A model generated the notes under the pieces. The model ran no database searches. It worked only from the letters and a program-made list of their open reading frames with translations, and was not told the DNA's origin. Shown here piece by piece: positions 62,148 to 64,000 of a stretch of 64,000 nt of DNA. Position numbers and translations under genes: made by a program. The number at the start of each line of letters is the position of its first letter. Position 1 is the stretch's first letter. Source of the stretch: Ciceribacter thiooxidans (GTDB taxonomy: Bacteria > Pseudomonadota > Alphaproteobacteria > Rhizobiales > Rhizobiaceae); NCBI RefSeq assembly GCF_014126615.1, contig NZ_CP059896.1, positions 2,490,501-2,554,500 of the forward strand. The letters are read 5' to 3'.

Positions 62148-62473
62148 GGCTGCCTCTCCGCCGACGGCAGGCGGCTCACTTCCTTCAGGAACAGGCGGTC
62201 TTCCTCGAGAATGAAACCGGCCTTGCGGGCGAATTCGTAGTTCGCCTGGCCGAGCGGATCGGCCGCGAGCCTTGCCCGGTAGGCCTCGTAGGCCGCGAGG
62301 TCCTCGACATGATAGATGCCGTAGGCGGTGGTCAGCGAGCCCTCGTGCGGGGCGAAATAGCCGACGAGATCGGCGCCGCAGCGCGGGATCGCTTCGCCCC
62401 AATTGCGGGCATAGGTCGAGAAATCCTCCCGGGCAAAGGGCGCGATGCGATAGCGGATGATGCAGGTAATCAT
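62144..62473 (-). CDS. NIPSNAP family protein
   Basis: A 109-residue alpha-beta barrel-type protein: MITCIIRYRIAPFAREDFST, YARNWGEAIPRCGADLVGYF and YGIYHVEDLAAYEAYR are typical NIPSNAP motifs. It overlaps the ABM gene by four bases. Paired dimeric alpha-beta proteins like these often form small metabolic enzymes; no substrate is known. Likely controlled by the divergent ArsR regulator. Confidence 0.82.
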   Translation of the reverse strand: MITCIIRYRIAPFAREDFSTYARNWGEAIPRCGADLVGYFAPHEGSLTTAYGIYHVEDLAAYEAYRARLAADPLGQANYEFARKAGFILEEDRLFLKEVSRLPSAERQP

Positions 62474-62527
62474 GATTGGTCCTTTCGGTTTCGGGAGCCC
62501 CGATGTGCCATGGTCCCGAACGAAGCT

Positions 62528-62547
62528 GCTTCGACCGCGATCGAAGC
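62528..62547. promoter_or_regulatory. Palindrome in the arsR divergent promoter region
   Basis: GCTTCGA (62528-62534) and TCGAAGC (62541-62547) around a six-base centre; GCTTCGA recurs at about 62583-62589, and CGAAGC at about 62612-62617. A repeated symmetrical element between NIPSNAP and arsR genes is a good operator candidate. Confidence 0.5.
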
Positions 62548-62665
62548 ATCGCTTACCCACGACAGGGCATGATGCAGGCATCGCTTCGACGGACATAGTT
62601 CGATATCAGCCGAAGCATGTGCTACACTCGGCGTGTCGAGTGCCACAAACCCCGCGAGGTGCATC

Positions 62666-63343
62666 ATGGCCGAAGGCCCGGACATTGCCCGCATTGCCGC
62701 CCTGATCGGCTATCCCGCCCGGTCGAACATGCTGCTCGCCCTGCTCGGCGGCAGGGCGCTCACCGCGACCGAGCTCGCAGGCGCGGCCGGTGTCACGCTG
62801 CAGACGGCAAGTTCGCATCTTTCGAAACTCGAAGACGGCGGGCTGCTTCGCCAGCGCAAGCAGGGGCGGCACCGCTACTTCGCGCTCGCCGACGACCATG
62901 TCGGCGCGATGATCGAGAGCCTGATGGGCTTTGCCGCGAGCCGCGGGCACCTGCGCCACCGTGTCGGACCGAAGGAACCGGCGCTCCGCAAGGCGCGCAT
63001 CTGCTACGACCATCTCGCCGGCGACTATGGCGTCAGGATGCTCGACAGCCTGATCACGCAAGGGGCGATCGAATCCCACGACGAGGCGCTGCGGCTGACG
63101 AAGGCGGGCGAGAACCTGCTTTCCGGCCACGGCATCGATTTCGCCGCGCTGAAGGCGAAGCGCCGGCCGCTCTGCCGCGCCTGCCTCGACTGGAGCGAAC
63201 GCCGCACCCATCTCGCAGGCTCGCTCGGCAAGGCCCTGCTCTCCCACTTCCTCGACCGCGGCGAGGCACGCCGCGTGGAGGGAAGTCGCGTCGTCCAGTT
63301 CTCCCCGGAAGGGGAACGGCGGTTCCGGGCGATGTTCCGGTAG
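62666..63343 (+). CDS. ArsR-family transcriptional regulator
   Basis: A 225-residue winged-helix regulator. The DNA-binding domain spans residues about 8-85 (IARIAALIGYPARSNMLLAL, LTATELAGAAGVTLQTASSHLSKLEDGGLL). A second domain has CYDHLAGDYGVRMLDSLI and RRPLCRACLDWSERR, whose cysteines and His could sense metal or redox. ATG 62666 has GAGG upstream and matches homology better than one 11 codons earlier. It is divergent from the NIPSNAP/ABM pair. Confidence 0.9.
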   Translation: MAEGPDIARIAALIGYPARSNMLLALLGGRALTATELAGAAGVTLQTASSHLSKLEDGGLLRQRKQGRHRYFALADDHVGAMIESLMGFAASRGHLRHRVGPKEPALRKARICYDHLAGDYGVRMLDSLITQGAIESHDEALRLTKAGENLLSGHGIDFAALKAKRRPLCRACLDWSERRTHLAGSLGKALLSHFLDRGEARRVEGSRVVQFSPEGERRFRAMFR

Positions 63344-63462
63344 ACGATCAGCACCGCGCCGCCCGCTCCCTGGAGGATGCGCTGATCGAAGGCGAACAGT
63401 CGGGCGAGCCGCGTCCCTTTGACTTCGATGCGTTCAAGAAGCGCAAGCGGGCAGCGTTCTAG
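63343..63462 (+). pseudogene. Remnant of a ParD-like antitoxin gene
   Basis: A frame without a start codon encodes SLEDALIEGEQSGEPRPFDF and then DAFKKRKRAAF before TAG at 63462. The motif ALxxGExSG-FDxxxFKxR is the C-terminal toxin-binding tail of type II ParD/CopG-like antitoxins. The DNA-binding N terminus and any toxin gene are absent. It directly abuts the arsR stop, suggesting an insertion/deletion event. Confidence 0.65.
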
Positions 63463-63485
63463 CGGCCCGTCTCTTCGCGCTGCCC

Positions 63486-63510
63486 CTCTTCTCCCCGGCG
63501 GGGAGAAGAG
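63486..63510. repeat. RIME half-element hairpin
   Basis: CTCTTCTCCCC, GGC, GGGGAGAAGAG: an 11-base stem matching one module (CTTCTCCCCG...CGGGGAGAAG) of the mosaic elements at 4363-4470 and 56814-56929. It could act as a terminator. Confidence 0.65.
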
Positions 63511-63582
63511 AAGCGCCTTGCAAAGAAACCAACCGTCCGGTATCTTTAGGGCCATGATGAACGCGTGCGAGAGTATTTTGCG

Positions 63583-63927
63583 ATGAACCCCGTCTTTTCC
63601 GCCTACGGTGCGCTCGGTGGCGCCATCGTGCTCGAGGTGATCGGCACGACGCTCCTGCAGAGGTCCGAGCAGTTCACACGCCTGCTACCGACCGCGGGCA
63701 TGGTGATGTTCTACGCCGCCTCGTTCTACCTGCTGACGCATGCGCTCAAGGGCATGCCGCTCGGCATCGCCTATGCGATGTGGGGCGGGCTCGGCATCGT
63801 GCTGACGGCGCTGATCAGCGTCTTCGTCTTCAAGCAGACGCTCGATTTCGCCGCCCTTTCCGGGATTGCGCTGATCGTCGCCGGCGTCATCGTCATGAAC
63901 ACGCTCTCCGGGTCGGTGAGCCATTGA
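63583..63927 (+). CDS. SMR (EmrE-like) small multidrug efflux protein
   Basis: A 114-residue four-helix small multidrug resistance transporter. Helix 1 carries the essential proton/substrate Glu (IVLEVIGTTLLQRSEQFTR), followed by LLTHALKGMPLGIAYAMWGGLG and the closing helix GIALIVAGVIVMNTL. ATG 63583 fits the family; a GTG six codons earlier is possible. The following TetR-like gene starts with TTG inside its stop codon, suggesting a regulator/transporter pair. Confidence 0.92.
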   Translation: MNPVFSAYGALGGAIVLEVIGTTLLQRSEQFTRLLPTAGMVMFYAASFYLLTHALKGMPLGIAYAMWGGLGIVLTALISVFVFKQTLDFAALSGIALIVAGVIVMNTLSGSVSH

Positions 63928-64000
63928 ACGCGCCCGCCCTCTCCGCCTATCACCGCCCGAAACAGCCCGAACAGGTGCGCCGGGCACTGCTCGATTGCGC
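63924..64000 (+). CDS. TetR-family regulator (N-terminal fragment, cut by window)
   Basis: From a TTG codon overlapping the SMR stop, the frame reads NAPALSAYHRPKQPEQVRRALLD, which resembles the start of a TetR DNA-binding domain. Only 25 residues are visible, so the call depends on position next to an efflux gene and on that short resemblance. Confidence 0.5.
   Translation, partial: MNAPALSAYHRPKQPEQVRRALLDC

Overview
The window is chromosomal DNA of a GC-rich alphaproteobacterium of the order Rhizobiales, most likely family Rhizobiaceae (Ensifer/Sinorhizobium/Shinella-like; the genus cannot be fixed from sequence alone). The reasons are the ccrM-type GANTC methyltransferase, the dsbA-smc and dciA/mutY-HAD-ccrM neighbourhoods, rhizobial RIME-like palindromic intergenic elements, a LexA site of the alphaproteobacterial GAAC-N7-GAAC type, and the gene families present. 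Almost all of the window is densely coded; many long ORFs on the opposite strand are GC-rich shadows.

Layout. 1-7.0 kb: sulfur assimilation (cysW/cysT/sulfate-binding protein, an Rrf2 regulator, cysH, cysD, and a cysN that carries a one-base frameshift). 7.0-10.1 kb: a reductase-like protein with a divergent TetR regulator, a DUF2165 membrane protein and a membrane diguanylate cyclase. 10.4-30.4 kb: a denitrification island with pseudoazurin, a Dnr/NnrR-type Crp-Fnr regulator, nirV, nirK, nnrS, nsrR, a five-gene NO/Fe-S-stress-like group (ferritin-like protein, DUF2249, polytopic membrane protein, tandem DUF2249, DUF59), the complete nosRZDFYLX operon, and an HPP-CBS plus DUF6522 pair. Six TTG-N8-CAA sites tie the island together as one Crp/Fnr-type regulon. 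No nor or nap genes lie in the window.

30.5-42.1 kb: 5-formyltetrahydrofolate cyclo-ligase and small proteins, then a nine-gene minus-strand operon (amino-acid-type ABC transporter, dimethylformamidase-like protein, class III aminotransferase, BKACE enzyme, GNAT acetyltransferase, acetylpolyamine-amidohydrolase-like protein) facing a LysR regulator. It looks like uptake and breakdown of an N-acylated or amide-bearing amine. 42.2-44.2 kb: tRNA-Pro(CGG), a small lipoprotein, a two-gene operon of small unknown proteins behind a LexA box, and tRNA-Gln(TTG). 44.3-47.9 kb: cupin, metallo-beta-lactamase-fold protein and membrane proteins of unknown role.

47.9-57.9 kb: ppdK, an asparagine-synthetase-like enzyme preceded by a 52-residue peptide gene and an intercistronic hairpin (a candidate RiPP-like system), an Ivy-like lysozyme inhibitor, smc, RIME-type repeats and a DsbA-like thioredoxin. 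58.0-64.0 kb: dciA-like gene, mutY, a HAD phosphatase, ccrM, two small ABM/NIPSNAP-type proteins, an ArsR regulator, an antitoxin remnant, an SMR transporter and the start of a TetR regulator.

The items most worth following are the peptide/AsnB-like pair, the LexA-controlled small operon, the NO-stress group in the denitrification island, the amide/amine catabolic operon, and the cysN frameshift.
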